This document shows, piece by piece, positions 48,042-57,344 of a stretch of DNA of 58,834 nt (positions within the stretch are counted from its first letter, which is position 1; each line of letters begins with the position of its first letter). The notes under the pieces are model-generated. The model was given only the letters and a program-made list of their open reading frames with translations, was not told where the DNA came from and did no database searches. The translations under genes were made by a program, and so were the position numbers. Source of the DNA: Symbiodinium natans (taxonomy: Eukaryota > Sar > Dinophyceae > Suessiales > Symbiodiniaceae); assembly GCA_905221605.1 (NCBI GenBank), contig CAJNDS010002202.1:1405879-1464712 (forward strand), read 5' to 3'.

Positions 48042-48900
48042 TTTAGGGTTTAGGGTTTAGGGTTTAGGGTTTAGGGTTTAGGGTTTAGGGTTTAGGGTTT
48101 ATTGAATTATTAAGGGTTCAGGTCCGGCGAAGTTTCGAGGAGTTTCACGGAGTTTCAAGGGCTTGAGGGTTTAGGGTTTAGGGTTTAGGGCTTTACGTCT
48201 TATTCTTTTTTTGTTGGGGGGGGGGCTTTAGGAGGCTTTAAGTTTAATTAGTTTCCTTTTTTTTTGGGGGGGGGGGGGGGGGCCTTTCGGGCTTCAAGCT
48301 TTTTTGTTCTTTCTGTTTTTGGGGGTCTAGGGGCTTGAGGGGTGTCGGGATTGAGGGCTGTTGGGGGTTTCGGGCAGTTTAGGGGTTTGGGGTTTAAGGG
48401 GTGTAGGGCTTGGGGTTTCGAGTTTTAGGTCAGATTGAGGGTTGAGGGGTTGCTTCGAAGGTCAGGTTCCTTCTCGTGAAACCCTCAACCCGAAACCCGC
48501 TACGCGTGCCGAAGAAACTCGAAACCGGCTGAGGGTGTTGGGGGCTGGAGGATGCTTGTGTTGCCGCAGATCCTAAGCACCCCCACGTCCTGGATCCTAG
48601 AGCCCTAAAGCCTCAATAAAACTCTAAGCACATGGATGGGAAGTTGTTGATGCTTCGAGGGCCTTAGTATCTTTGACCCCGTCCGCTCCAAAACCCCCTT
48701 GGCACCCCCCTGAATATGCCTGAAAGCCCCGAAAATGTTCTAAAGAGCTCTTAGCAACCCCCCAAAACCCCTTAGCTCCCCCTCCCGTAAGAAGCGCCAG
48801 AAACAGACCCTAGAACGCACAACCAACCCCAAGGCCCTTAAGCCCCTAGAGGCCCTAAAGCCCCCCTAGAAGCCCCTGAAGAGCACTGAAACCCTAAACC
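48042..48900. repeat. TTTAGGG arrays, G runs and C-rich spacers
   Basis: G-strand 48042-48105 and 48168-48192, G runs 48217-48229 and 48267-48282, G-rich variants to 48440, unique and C-rich text to 48900. No frame with convincing borders. Confidence 0.7.
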
Positions 48901-49184
48901 CTAAACCCTAAACCCGAAGCCCTAAACCCCTTGGCCCTTTGGCCCAAGCCCGGGGGCACGGCTAAACTGTGCTCCGCCCACCTTCCATGGTCTCGGCTCC
49001 AGTTTGAGAGCCTAAGGGCGCCCCGGCTGCTTAGGGTTTCTAGGGTTTAGGGTTTTTAGGGTTTAGGGTTTAGGGGTTAGGGGTTAGGGTTGCGGATTTT
49101 TGGGGTTGAGGGGGTTCAGGGTTCAGGGGTCTAGGCGGCGAGAGGTTTAGGGTTTAGGGTTTAGGGGGTCTTAGGGGGTCTTAG
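48901..49184. other. Spacer with weak frame and G-strand variants
   Basis: A frame near 48951-49012 (PGARLNCAPPTFHGLG) is open but has no clear acceptor. G-strand variants at 49030-49184. Confidence 0.35.
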
Positions 49185-49262
49185 GGTTTCTGGAAGCTTG
49201 TCAGACACTGGCTGGCAGTTCGCTTTGGCTTTTCGTCGAGGTCCTAACCATGTTTCCCGAAG
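49185..49262 (+). CDS. Exon island, membrane-type segment
   Basis: The frame LEACQTLAGSSLWLFV then EVLTMFPE ends at CCCGAAG|GTAAC. A-G-S-S-L-W-L-F resembles the YrhK-like helices at 5-10 kb. Polarity is reversed: G-strand left, C-strand right. 78 bases. Confidence 0.45.
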
Positions 49263-49760
49263 GTAACCCTAAACCCTAAACCCTAAACCCTAAACCCTAA
49301 ACCCTAAACCCTAAACCCTAAACCCTAAACCCTAAATCCTAAACCCTAAACCCTAAACCCTAATTATACTGGGAGGGCACCTCCCCGAACTCTCAACCCC
49401 CGAAACCCTAAACTCTAAGTTTTCTGAACCCTAAACCCTAAACCCTAAACCCTAAACCCTAAACCCTAAACCGTAAACCCTAAACTCTCCTGGAGTCCTT
49501 TACAACAGCCGCTCCCCTAGTTCAGTAGTTTCCTACACACCCAAATCCTACGCCCGACGCCTTACATCCCGTGTCCCTAAACCCAATCCTTTTGAACGTC
49601 ATGGCTCGTCACTGTAAACCCTAAACCCCAAACCCTAGGACCTAAACCCTAAACCCTAAAGACCCTAGACCCTAAACCCTAAACCCTAAACCCTAAAGCC
49701 TAAACCCTAAACCCTAAACCCTAAACCCTAAACCCTAAACCCTAAACCCTAACCCTAAAC
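49263..49760. repeat. CCCTAAA arrays with short spacers
   Basis: C-strand 49263-49365, 49430-49480 and 49615-49758. Spacers hold no supported frame. Confidence 0.9.
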
Positions 49761-49763
49761 CCT

Positions 49764-49850
49764 CCCGAGCCCCTCAGGAAGCGAACCAAAACGCCCTTGA
49801 AAAAAGCGGAGTTCTTCAAGACGCCGCGGGCCATAGTCGCTTGGTGTTGA
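49764..49850 (+). CDS. Possible terminal exon, basic
   Basis: Frame PEPLRKRTKTPLKKAE then FFKTPRAIVAWC ends at TGA 49848-49850. Lys/Arg-rich. CCCTCAG|G lies inside as an acceptor candidate. C-strand left, G-strand right. Confidence 0.4.
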   Translation, partial: PEPLRKRTKTPLKKAEFFKTPRAIVAWC

Positions 49851-50209
49851 GAGATTGGGGTTAGGGTTTAGGTTTAGGGTTTGGGGTTTGGGGGGTTCAG
49901 GGTTTAGGGTTTTGGGCTTAGGGTTTTGGAGTTGTGGGAGTTTGGCCTTTTTCTGGTAGGGTGTACGGTTTGGGATTCAGGGTTTGTAGGTTTAGGGCTT
50001 TAAGGCTTTAGGCTCAGCACTTAGGCGTAAAGGGCTTTAGTTTAGGGCTTGGGACTTGGGCTAGCTAGTTTGGGCAGAGACTGGGAAGGGTTTGGGGTTC
50101 ATAGGCCCGAAGCTACTTTAGTATGAAAGCCTTACAGGGCCCCCAGGGCCTAACATACCCCACAAGCCTCCTGTTTGGGACCTCGAAGCCCCAAGGCCCA
50201 AAGGCCAAA
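49851..50209. repeat. Degenerate G-strand text and spacer
   Basis: TTTAGGG/TTTGGGG variants to 50060, unique text to 50209, no gene seen. Confidence 0.65.
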
Positions 50210-50725
50210 ATCCCGAAAACCCTACACTCTAACCGCTATACTCTAGAGCCCTAAGCTCTGAAACCCTAAGCTCTAAAACCCTAAGCTCTAAAAACCCGAA
50301 AACCCTAAAACCCTACAACCCTAAACCCTTAAACCAGTCTCAGGACCCTTAAACCCCAAAACCCTTACACCCTTAACCACTAAAAACCGGAAACCCTAAA
50401 ACCCAAAGACACTAAGACACTAAGACCCTAAAACCCTAAAACCCCAACACCCCAAAACCCTAAAACCCCAAAACCCTAAAACCCTAAAATCCTAAACCCC
50501 GAAGACCCTAAAACCCTAAAACCCTAAAGTCCAAAAAACCAAAAACCCAAAAACGCCAAAACCCAAAAACCCAAAAACCCTAAGACCCTAAATCCCTAAA
50601 ACCCTAAAACCCTAAAACCCTAAAACCCTAAACCCTAAATCCCTAAAACCCTAAAACCCTAAAACCCTAAAACCCTAAAACCCTAAAACCCTAAAGCCCT
50701 AGAACCCTAAAACCCTAAAGCCCTC
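50210..50725. repeat. CCCTAAAA octamer-type array
   Basis: About 50 irregular copies of CCCTAAAA, CCCCAAAA and CCCAAAAA. The complement is the T-expanded variant TTTTAGGG. Confidence 0.92.
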
Positions 50726-50743
50726 AAGCCCTGAGGACATTGA

Positions 50744-50830
50744 ATGGTGTTTGTGACTGGGAGCCTGGATGACTTCAGCGGGCCCCCGACGCCTCTTGGG
50801 TCCAACTTTGCGCACGGCTCTTCTCCAAGG
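50744..50830 (+). CDS. Exon island with partly duplicated 3' end
   Basis: Frame MVFVTGSLDDFSGPP then TPLGSNFAHGSSPR, from an ATG preceded by an in-frame TGA. Its last 34 bases (GTCCAACTTTGCGCACGGCT and on) recur at 51030-51063 inside G-strand text, with one change. Unknown family. Confidence 0.4.
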
Positions 50831-51290
50831 GGTTTAGGGTTTAGGGTTTAGGGTTTAGGGTTTAGGGTTTAGGGTTTAGGGTTTAGGGTTTAGGGTTTAG
50901 GGGAAGGGGTGTAGGGTTTTCATTGGGGTTTAGGGGTTTAGGGATTTGGGGTTTGGGGTTGAGGGTTTAGTTTAGAGCTTAGGGTTTTAGGGATTTGGGG
51001 CTTAGGGATTTGGGGACTTAGGGTTTAGGGTCCAACTTTGCGCACGGCTCTTCTCTAAGGGGTGTAGGGTTTTCATGGGGTTTGGGGTTTAGGGATTTGG
51101 GGTTTGGGGTTTAGGGTTGAGGGTTTAGGCGTGTAGGTATTGCGGGTGTCGGGTGTAGGGTTTTGGGCTTTAGGGTTTAAGGATTGAGGGTTTGGGGCAG
51201 CTTAACCCCCTGCCCCTGAAACAAACGAACAGCAACAGCAAGACATTGCCACACTCACGCAAAGCAGAACCCCCCAATGGCAACCCTAAA
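50831..51290. repeat. TTTAGGG arrays with exon-fragment duplicate
   Basis: Clean copies at 50831-50905, variants to 51200. The duplicate of the exon end and the following GGGGTGTAGGGTTTTCAT text lies at 51030-51078. Confidence 0.85.
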
Positions 51291-51350
51291 CCCTAAACCC
51301 TAAGCCCTAAGCCCTAAGCCCTAAGCCCTAAGCCCTAAACCCTAAACCGG
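51286..51350. repeat. CCCTAAA / CCCTAAG array
   Basis: About nine C-strand copies. Unique sequence 51351-51555 that follows gave no supported gene. Confidence 0.9.
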
Positions 51351-51559
51351 CCCAACCCTTTCTGTGCTCTGAAAACGCTTCCCTGCCTGGTCCCGGATGG
51401 CGTCTCATGGCCTCGTCTACCTAAGCCAATGGCGATATTAGGCGCACCTTACTGGGGTCCTTATAATTAGGGGATCCTCCTATTTGGCTCATTATCGTAA
51501 ACCTCCATATAAATCCTGAAGCCTTAGATTTTCGGGGTTTAGTGTTCAGAGAAACCCTA

Positions 51560-53060
51560 AAACCTAAATTTCAGGCCTAGCGGCACGGGCCGGCCCCCGC
51601 CCCCCAAAGCACGAAACCTTGAACCTTGGCACTGTCTTCTCTTTCCCGTGTCTTTGTCCTCTCCTTCTCTCTGTCTCTCTTTCTCCTGCCTTCGCCCCCC
51701 CTCCCTCCCCCCCCCTCCCCCCCCGGCGCGCGCGCGCGCGCGCGCCGCGCATCAGGAGCATCAGTGGGGTTGGTTTGGGGGCCTTAAAAGCATTCTATGC
51801 ATGCGTTTTGCCTTCGAAAAACCTTCAGAAAACGCTGTAAACACGTGTTTTTGGGCTTGGGAAGCCTTTTGGGACCCAGGAAAGGGAGCATCATGAGCAT
51901 CAGCGGCCTCCCCCCAAGACCCCGAATGCCCTTAAGGGCATTCGGGGTCCTGCTGTTCGGGTGTTTTGTAGGCACGAAGCCGTTCGAGCGCGTAAAAGAG
52001 CGATTTAGGGGCGTTTTTACGTGGACCCACAAAACACTCGGTATTTGCGAGGTTTTCTGCTGTTGGAACACCCCCCCAAACCGAGCATCATGAGCATCAG
52101 CTGGGTCTCTGGGCCGTGGGCCCGGACCCCCCCACGAAGCCCAAGAGAAGCGATGGCTCGATGATGCGCCCGGACCCCGCGCATCAGCAGCATCAGCAGA
52201 CCCCCCCCCGGACGTGGGTTTCGATGATGCGCACTTTGGGGGCGGGTCAAGGGCAACAGGGGTGGGGGTCGGAGGCACGCGTGAAAAACCTCATAAAAAC
52301 ACGGTATTTACGGTGATTTCAGCGTTTTTCAGCGTTTTTTATTGCCTTGGGCCCGCGGGCCAGGGCTGCTGATGCTCATGATGCTCGCCTGGTTTTGGGC
52401 TTCCGGTACCCCCCCCCAAACCTTGAAAAACGTGGTTTCGGCCTGGCGCGCGCCCCATGTGAAAAGCTAGGGCCGATGATGCGCGCCCGTGAGGGTTTAA
52501 TGGGGTGCTGCGGGTGTTTTGTGGCCTCGGTTTTTCGTAAAAACCCATGGTTTTTACGAGGTTTTCGTGCTTTTCGCACCACCGCGTGTTGCGTCCCCTT
52601 GGATGCCGTTTTGGAGGCCTCCCGAAGGGCCCCGCGCGAATTTGAAGCAATTTTGGGCGGGGTCGGCGGCTCGGGCGCTCGCCCCTTAAAGCTAGCGCTT
52701 TAGTGCGACGCGGGCTCCGCCCTGGACCACGGGCGGCGCGGGGGCCGGATTTAAGAGCCTCCGGCTCAAGCCGCCGACCCCGCTGGAGCATAGTTGAAAG
52801 GTTTAAGGATGCCAAAAGTTGATTTGCTTGAGCCTCTGTGAAACGTTGGGGGGGGGGGTAGGGGGTAGCACCAGGACCCAAACAGGAGCTGAAGGGGGGG
52901 GGGGGGGGGGCAGGGGTCACAATTAAGCCCAACAACCGGAGAGGGGGGGGGTAGGGGGGGTAGAGGGGGGGGGGGGTAGGGGGTAGTGGGGGGTTTTTTT
53001 TTGCGAAACCGCCTATGGTCGTGAGTTTATGCGGTGTGGGTGGCCTGGCCCCCATGGAAA
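51560..53060. other. GC-rich compartment with CATCATGAGCATCAG words
   Basis: Words of the type GCATCATGAGCATCAG occur at about 51746 (CATCAGGAGCATCAG), 51887, 52085 and 52167, and inverted (CTGATGCTCATGATGCTC) at 52368; GATGATGCGC recurs at 52161, 52221 and 52475. A 15-base inverted repeat (GCGGGGTCGGCGGCT) pairs 52658-52672 with 52770-52785. G runs lie at 52850-52990. A minus-strand open frame of 238 codons (52339-53055) is Pro/Arg-rich, partly a G-run translation, and is not accepted. The nature of this segment is unknown. Confidence 0.45.
51918..51949. repeat. Perfect 32-base palindrome
   Basis: GACCCCGAATGCCC, then TTAA, then GGGCATTCGGGGTC: self-complementary without mismatch. Confidence 0.95.
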
Positions 53061-53479
53061 AGCTGCCCGGGTACCCCCCCTAACCCCCCCCCCCGAGTAA
53101 GGAACCTCACGCCGCCAGGGTCGGCAGACCCTAAACCCTAAACCCCAAACCCCAAACCCCAAACCCCAAACCCCAAACCCTAAACCCCAAACCCTAAACC
53201 CTCAACCCTAAACCCCAAACCCAGAGCCCACGGTCCGAAACTTGGGGCACTTGGGCAGGCTGAGCCAGCCCGGATCTCCCTCCATAAGCCCCAAACCCTG
53301 AACCCTCTTAGGGTTCAGGGGCTTAGGGTTTAGGGTTTTAAGGTTTAGGGTTTCAGGGTTTAGGGTTGAGGGTTTAGGGTTGAGGGTTGAGGGTTGAGGG
53401 TTTAGGGTTTAGGGCGTTGCTTAGGGGTTTTGCGCTTTAGAGTTTAGTGTTTGATGGTTCAGAGTGTTTGGGGTTGAGT
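53061..53479. repeat. CCCCAAA/CCCTAAA and TTTAGGG/TTGAGGG arrays
   Basis: C-strand 53128-53222, spacer, G-strand variants 53305-53425. No gene seen. Confidence 0.85.
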
Positions 53480-53596
53480 CATGGGTTCCCCTACTACCCC
53501 ATAATTAAGGCTATTTCGGGATAATTAAGCCAATTTAAGTTTATGTAAGGGGGAACCTGGGGCGGGGCGTAGTATAGACGGGGGTAGTAACCCATG
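53480..53596. mobile_element. Foldback element, CATGGGTT family
   Basis: The left end CATGGGTTCCCCTACTACCCC-type text pairs with GGGGGTAGTAACCCATG. ATAATTAAG words lie in the middle, and AAGGGGGAACCTGGGG resembles the next family. 117 bases. Confidence 0.55.
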
Positions 53597-54090
53597 ATTG
53601 AGGGTTTTTTGCAGTGTTTGGGTTTTAGGGTTTTGGTGTTTTGTTTTTTTCTTTGGTGTCCCCCAGGCCTTTTGCGCTGAGAGTGAGGCTGCCTTGGCAT
53701 TGATGAGAATTGGGGTTTCGGGTTTAGGGTCAGGGCTTAGGGTGTGGCATTTCCATGGTTCCGGGCTTTGGTAGGGCTTAAGAGTCCATGGGCTTGGGCC
53801 TGAATTCGATGTTTCAGGTTCAGGGCTTGGGGCTTCATATGGAAGTAGCTTGGAGTTTGGGATGTTCCCCCTTATACTAACAGTCCTGAATAGGGATCCG
53901 GGATTACCCCCTGTTAGTGTGAGGGGGAACATTCCAACTTGGAGTTGCGGCTTCTATGGCGAGTTGAGGTTGAGTGCCATTTTCATGTTCCGGCGACAGG
54001 GGGCTTTGGGCATCAGTCAGGGTTCGGGTCCAGAGCTCAGGGTGTTTAGGGTTTAAGGCTTAGGGGTTGAAGGTCTAAGCTGAGGGTTCT
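53597..54090. other. G-rich degenerate text around a foldback, no gene seen
   Basis: Contains the 53859-53935 element. Otherwise TTTAGGG-like fragments and unique sequence. Confidence 0.45.
53859..53935. mobile_element. MITE-like foldback, GGGATGTTCCCCCTTAT family, copy 1
   Basis: The left end GGGATGTTCCCCCTTATAC and the complement of the right end (GGAATGTTCCCCCTCACAC) match over about 25 bases with three differences. CTTGGAGTT occurs on both sides (53849 and 53938), a plausible 9-base target duplication. Confidence 0.7.
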
Positions 54091-54096
54091 AGGATT

Positions 54097-54189
54097 GCCT
54101 ACAAGAAAAGAGCCAGGAGAAGCCTCAACCCCGCCAAGAGACCCTGGACACTAAAACATGAACCGTCGCAAGCCAAACCCTCAAACTAG
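54097..54189 (+). CDS. Possible terminal exon, basic
   Basis: The frame AYKKRARRSLNPAKRP then WTLKHEPSQAKPSN stops at TAG 54187-54189. Lys/Arg-rich, disordered-looking. Flanks are G-strand left, C-rich right. No clear acceptor. Confidence 0.35.
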   Translation, partial: AYKKRARRSLNPAKRPWTLKHEPSQAKPSN

Positions 54190-54380
54190 CAAGCCCCCCA
54201 AGCCCCCCAACGCCCCAACGCCCCAACACCTCAAAACCCTAAGCCCCCAAACCATTTCAAACGCCCCTCCTTTGCGGGCCTGAGTGGAACAACCGCCTGG
54301 GGACCCAGAACCGCACCCTAAACCCTAAAGCCTAAAGCCTAAACCCTAAACCCTAAACCCTAAACCCTAAACCCCTACTT
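54190..54380. repeat. C-rich text and CCCTAAA array
   Basis: CCCCAACGC variants, then C-strand copies at 54313-54375. Confidence 0.85.
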
Positions 54381-54391
54381 TCTAAGTGCAG

Positions 54392-54481
54392 GCCATGGCT
54401 CATCGCCGTCTTCGCCTCCCTCGCGGCGGTAGCAGTGGCGCGGCTGGCGCCGCTGGGGCGGCATCCGCTTGGGCTGCTGAT
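54392..54481 (+). CDS. Exon island, hydrophobic segment
   Basis: Acceptor TTTCTAAGTGCAG|G. The frame reads PWLIAVFASLAAVAVA then RLAPLGRHPLGLL; a competing frame is Arg/Ala-rich. The hydrophobic reading suits a membrane helix. The right border abuts TTTAGGG, which gives |GTTTAG. Confidence 0.5.
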
Positions 54482-54780
54482 GGTTTAGGGTTTAGGGTTT
54501 AGGGTTTAGGGTTTAGGGTTTAGGGTTTAGGGTTTGGGGTTTGGGTTTCGGGTTTAGGGTTTGGGGTTGTGAGGTTTTGAGGTTTGGGGTTTAAGGGTTT
54601 TGGGGTTTGGGGGTTTAGGGGTTTAGGGTTTAAGGTTTGGGGTTTAGGGTTTGGGGCTTAGGGTTTGGGGTTTTGGGGTTTTGGGGTTTGGGGGTTTAGG
54701 GTTTTGGGGTTTTGTGGTTTAGGGGTTTAGGGTTTGGGGCTTGGGGTTTCGGGTGTTTGAGTGCTAAATTGGGTTAGGGT
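54482..54780. repeat. TTTAGGG / TTTGGGG array
   Basis: Seven clean copies then G-rich variants to about 54765. Confidence 0.93.
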
Positions 54781-55020
54781 GCAGCTTGAGTTGTAGTAAT
54801 TTTATTTTTCTTCTGTTTTATTGTTTTTTTTTAGGGTTCTGGGGGGGTTTAGGGTATTAGGGTTCAGGGCTTCAGGGGTCCATCAAGCTCGAAGGCCCAA
54901 GAGCCCAAACTAAGTCAAAACCCTTAAGCCCCTAAACCTAAGCCTAAAAACATCTTAGCTCCTGCCCCAACTTTGGAATCTCCCAAAAATAGGCCAAAGT
55001 GTGTTAGTGCTTCTGAACCA
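54781..55020. other. Unique T-rich then C-rich spacer
   Basis: No gene seen. Confidence 0.4.
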
Positions 55021-55232
55021 ATCCCCCCCCCCCCCCCCCCCCCTCAAAAGACTACTTAACCCTCAGACCCGAGACCCTAAACCCTAAACCCTGAACCCTA
55101 AGCCCTAAACCCTGAACCCTAAGCCCTAAACCCTAAACCCGAAACCCGAAACCCTAAACCCTAAACCCTAAGCCCTAAACCCTAAGCCCTAAACCCTAAA
55201 CCCTAAACCCTAAACCCTAAACCCTAAACCCC
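55021..55232. repeat. Poly-C run and CCCTAAA array
   Basis: C run at 55023-55043, then C-strand copies with CCCGAAA and CCCTAAG variants at 55070-55230. Confidence 0.93.
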
Positions 55233-55249
55233 ACATCCTGCACCCCCAG

Positions 55250-55299
55250 GCTCCTGGATCTGACCGGCGGCTTCTTCTTGGTGCTGGCAGCCCCTCGGT
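55250..55299 (+). CDS. Exon island, YrhK-like helix fragment
   Basis: Acceptor TGCACCCCCAG|G. The frame reads LLDLTGGFFLVLAAPR up to TTTAGGG. T-G-G-F-F-L-V-L resembles the Gly-rich helices of the 5-10 kb islands. Short. Confidence 0.45.
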
Positions 55300-55458
55300 T
55301 TAGGGCTTTTCGGGGTTTAGGGTTTAGGGTTTAGGGTTTCCGGTTTAGGGTTTAGGGTTTTGGGTTTTGGGTTTAGGGTTTAGGGCTCTACTAATTGCTG
55401 AAGACCCCCGGCCCCGCCCCCCCCCCCCCCCCCCAAACAAAAAAAAAAGACAAACTCT
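55300..55458. repeat. TTTAGGG array, C run and A run
   Basis: G-strand 55312-55385, C run 55418-55433, A run 55437-55448. Confidence 0.85.
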
Positions 55459-55525
55459 CTTATAAGGGTAATATAGGGATTACTTTTCTTTTAATAATTC
55501 TTTTGGGGTTCTTAAGCAAATAGTA
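55459..55525. mobile_element. Dispersed short repeat, CTTATAAGGGTAA family, second copy
   Basis: Same order of conserved words as 42097-42169. 67 bases, no coding capacity. Confidence 0.55.
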
Positions 55526-55978
55526 AGTCTTCTGGGGGTTTTAGGCTTCTAGGCCTAGGGTTTTCGGGTTTAGGGCTTAGGGCTTCGGTGCGGATGAGGG
55601 GGCTCAACTTCAAACCCCTAAACACAGGAAGGGGCGGGGGTGGGGTGGGTGGGGTGCCCAAAACCCCGAACCCGAACTTGTGGGCTGGGGGTTTGGGGCT
55701 CAGGGTGTGCAGTCCCGAGGCCCCAAACCCCTCAGGCCCATCTTCTCCAGCTATGGGCCAAAACCTGAAGGGGTCGCGTTTCAACCCAAACCCGAGAGGC
55801 TAAAGCCGATCAATCTCATAAACCTCCCGGCTACGTGTTGCAGGGCTGAGGGGTGAGATCAGTGGCTTTAGGGTTGGTGGGGTTCATTCCATGGTCGAGG
55901 GTTGCGGGGGCTTGCTGGGCGTAGGGTTTAAGGTTTAGGGCTCAGGGGTCAGGGAACCTCAAGCCCTTCTCTGCGCAG
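55526..55978. other. G-rich degenerate text and unique spacer
   Basis: Open frames on both strands at 55512-55803 are Gly/Pro-rich and partly derived from repeats. Not supported. Confidence 0.4.
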
Positions 55979-56097
55979 ACCCGGCGGCGTCCGGGGGGGA
56001 GGGGCGGGGGGACAAAGTCCAAAATCACCTGCGAAGTCTTGGCGACGACCAAGATTTCAACTGGACGTCGCCCTTCTCGCAATCAGAGTGTCTTCAA
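55979..56097 (+). CDS. Exon island, soluble segment
   Basis: Acceptor CCCTTCTCTGCGCAG|. The frame reads PAASGGEGRGDKVQNH, then LRSLGDDQDFNWTSP, then FSQSECLQ, and ends where |GTTTAG of the TTTAGGG array starts. Balanced charged composition, among the most protein-like islands. Unknown family. Confidence 0.5.
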
Positions 56098-56140
56098 GTT
56101 TAGGGTTTAGGGTTTATGGTTTAGGGTTTAGGGTTTGGGG
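56098..56140. repeat. Short TTTAGGG array
   Basis: About six G-strand copies. Confidence 0.9.
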
Positions 56141-56235
56141 AATGTCCTCGCCCTGGCCTCATCAGCATCTTTCCAGCGACTGAGGAGGCAGAGCAGGTTC
56201 AGAAAGCAGTCGCTGAACAAACATGGATTTGACGC
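56141..56235 (+). CDS. Possible exon island, basic
   Basis: Frame NVLALASSASFQRLRR then QSRFRKQSLNKHGFDA is open from the repeat to the MITE-like element at 56236. TTTCCAG|C is an internal acceptor candidate. The element may interrupt the coding segment; sequence beyond it (56335-56418) is open in another frame. Confidence 0.35.
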
Positions 56236-56331
56236 GGGATGTTCCCCCTTATACTACAAGTCCTTAATGGGGATTATAGTACCCCTACTATAATCCCTAT
56301 GAAGGACTTTTTGCATAAGGGGGAACATCCC
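56236..56331. mobile_element. MITE-like foldback, GGGATGTTCCCCCTTAT family, copy 2
   Basis: Perfect 17-base inverted ends (GGGATGTTCCCCCTTAT) and an almost fully self-complementary centre (AAGTCCTTAATGGGGATTAT against ATAATCCCTATGAAGGACTT). 96 bases, non-coding; an open frame across it is incidental. Confidence 0.8.
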
Positions 56332-56469
56332 AAGATGATAGTCTCTCAACGGCCTCACAAGCGTTGCTTGAGGTTTTGCGTCGGCAGACTAGGTCCTGAC
56401 TGCCTAGCCCTAGCTCCCAAACGCTCAACCCTAACAACCCCCACTTAAGAAAACCATGCAGGACTGACC

Positions 56470-56565
56470 AATCCCTAAACCCTAAACCCTAAACCATAAA
56501 TTCTAAACCACAAACTCCAAACCCTAAACCCTAAACCCCTAAATCCTAAACCTTAAACCCAAGAC
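56470..56565. repeat. CCCTAAA array
   Basis: C-strand copies with ATAAATTC-like variants, left of the 56576 island. Confidence 0.88.
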
Positions 56566-56575
56566 GAGATCAAAG

Positions 56576-56653
56576 GTTCTCATGGGCTACCTCGCGATCC
56601 GGCCCTCTGGCCAGCAGAATACTAGGAGTTCGGAATCCGCGTTCTACGGGCTT
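56576..56653 (+). CDS. Exon island, 78 bases
   Basis: Borders GATCAAAG|G and GGGCTT|GTAGG, exactly 26 codons: VLMGYLAIRPSGQQNT then RSSESAFYGL. Unknown family. C-strand left, G-strand right. Confidence 0.45.
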
Positions 56654-56870
56654 GTAGGGTTTAGGGTTTGGGGTTTAGGGTTTAGGGTTTAGGGTTTAGG
56701 GTTGAGGGTTCAGAATCCTGGGAGTTAGGGCTCCGTTTTTTGCGGGCTTAGGGTCGAGGGGGGTCGAGGGTTGAGGGTTCGGGGGCTTAAGGTTTTTTTT
56801 GGGGGCTTTGGGGGTTCAGGGTGTGGGAGCTTGGGGTTTCCGGTTGAGGGTTTCAGTCCCCAGCCCCTCG
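56654..56870. repeat. TTTAGGG array and G-rich variants
   Basis: Clean copies at 56658-56703, then GGGTCGAGG and TTGAGGG variants. Confidence 0.88.
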
Positions 56871-57135
56871 TATTCTTCCTCTCGAAATCTTTAAATGGGA
56901 GTGTTTATCATCTATGAGGGGGAAGAGAGGGGCGGGCGAATCTCGGGCAGGTTTCTGCGTGGGTAAAGGTTGGAGCTGCGAGCGTTGGTTTGCGCACCAC
57001 GCACCCTGATTCCGAAAATCTGCCCAGCAGCCGCGCACGAAATCGGCAGTTTCCGTTTCTTCCGAAATATTCAGGTAGGGGTTCTAGCGGAGTACGGGGG
57101 TGTAGTATTGTTGGCAAAAGCCCAAACTGTGTTTG
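56871..57135. other. Unique, possibly coding sequence of undecided strand
   Basis: Open frames on + (containing NLGQVSAWVKVGAASV and DSENLPSSRARNRQF) and on - (containing LLGRFSESGCVVRK) overlap. Neither has decisive borders. Confidence 0.3.
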
Positions 57136-57295
57136 CCTAAACCCTAAACCCCAACTCCAAGACCCTAAGCGCTAAAGCCCTAACCCTAAACCCTAAGTTC
57201 TAACCCCCAGCCCAACATCTTATAAACCCTAAACCCTAAACCCCAAACCCCAAACCCCAAACCCTAAACCCTAAACCTTAAAGCCCAAATCCGCA
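57136..57295. repeat. CCCTAAA / CCCCAAA array
   Basis: C-strand copies with variants, left of the 57345 island. Confidence 0.9.
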
Positions 57296-57344
57296 AGTCC
57301 CCAAGACCCCAAGACCCAAGGCCCGACCGGGTTACCCCTCCCAG

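Noticed and set aside
52339-53055. 238-codon minus-strand frame, the longest in the window
   Set aside because: Its first third translates G runs (poly-Pro), the rest is Arg/Pro-rich as expected from GC-rich non-coding DNA. No domain and no splice-like borders.
56239-56448. 69-codon frame
   Set aside because: Its first third is the MITE-like element; an open frame across it is incidental.
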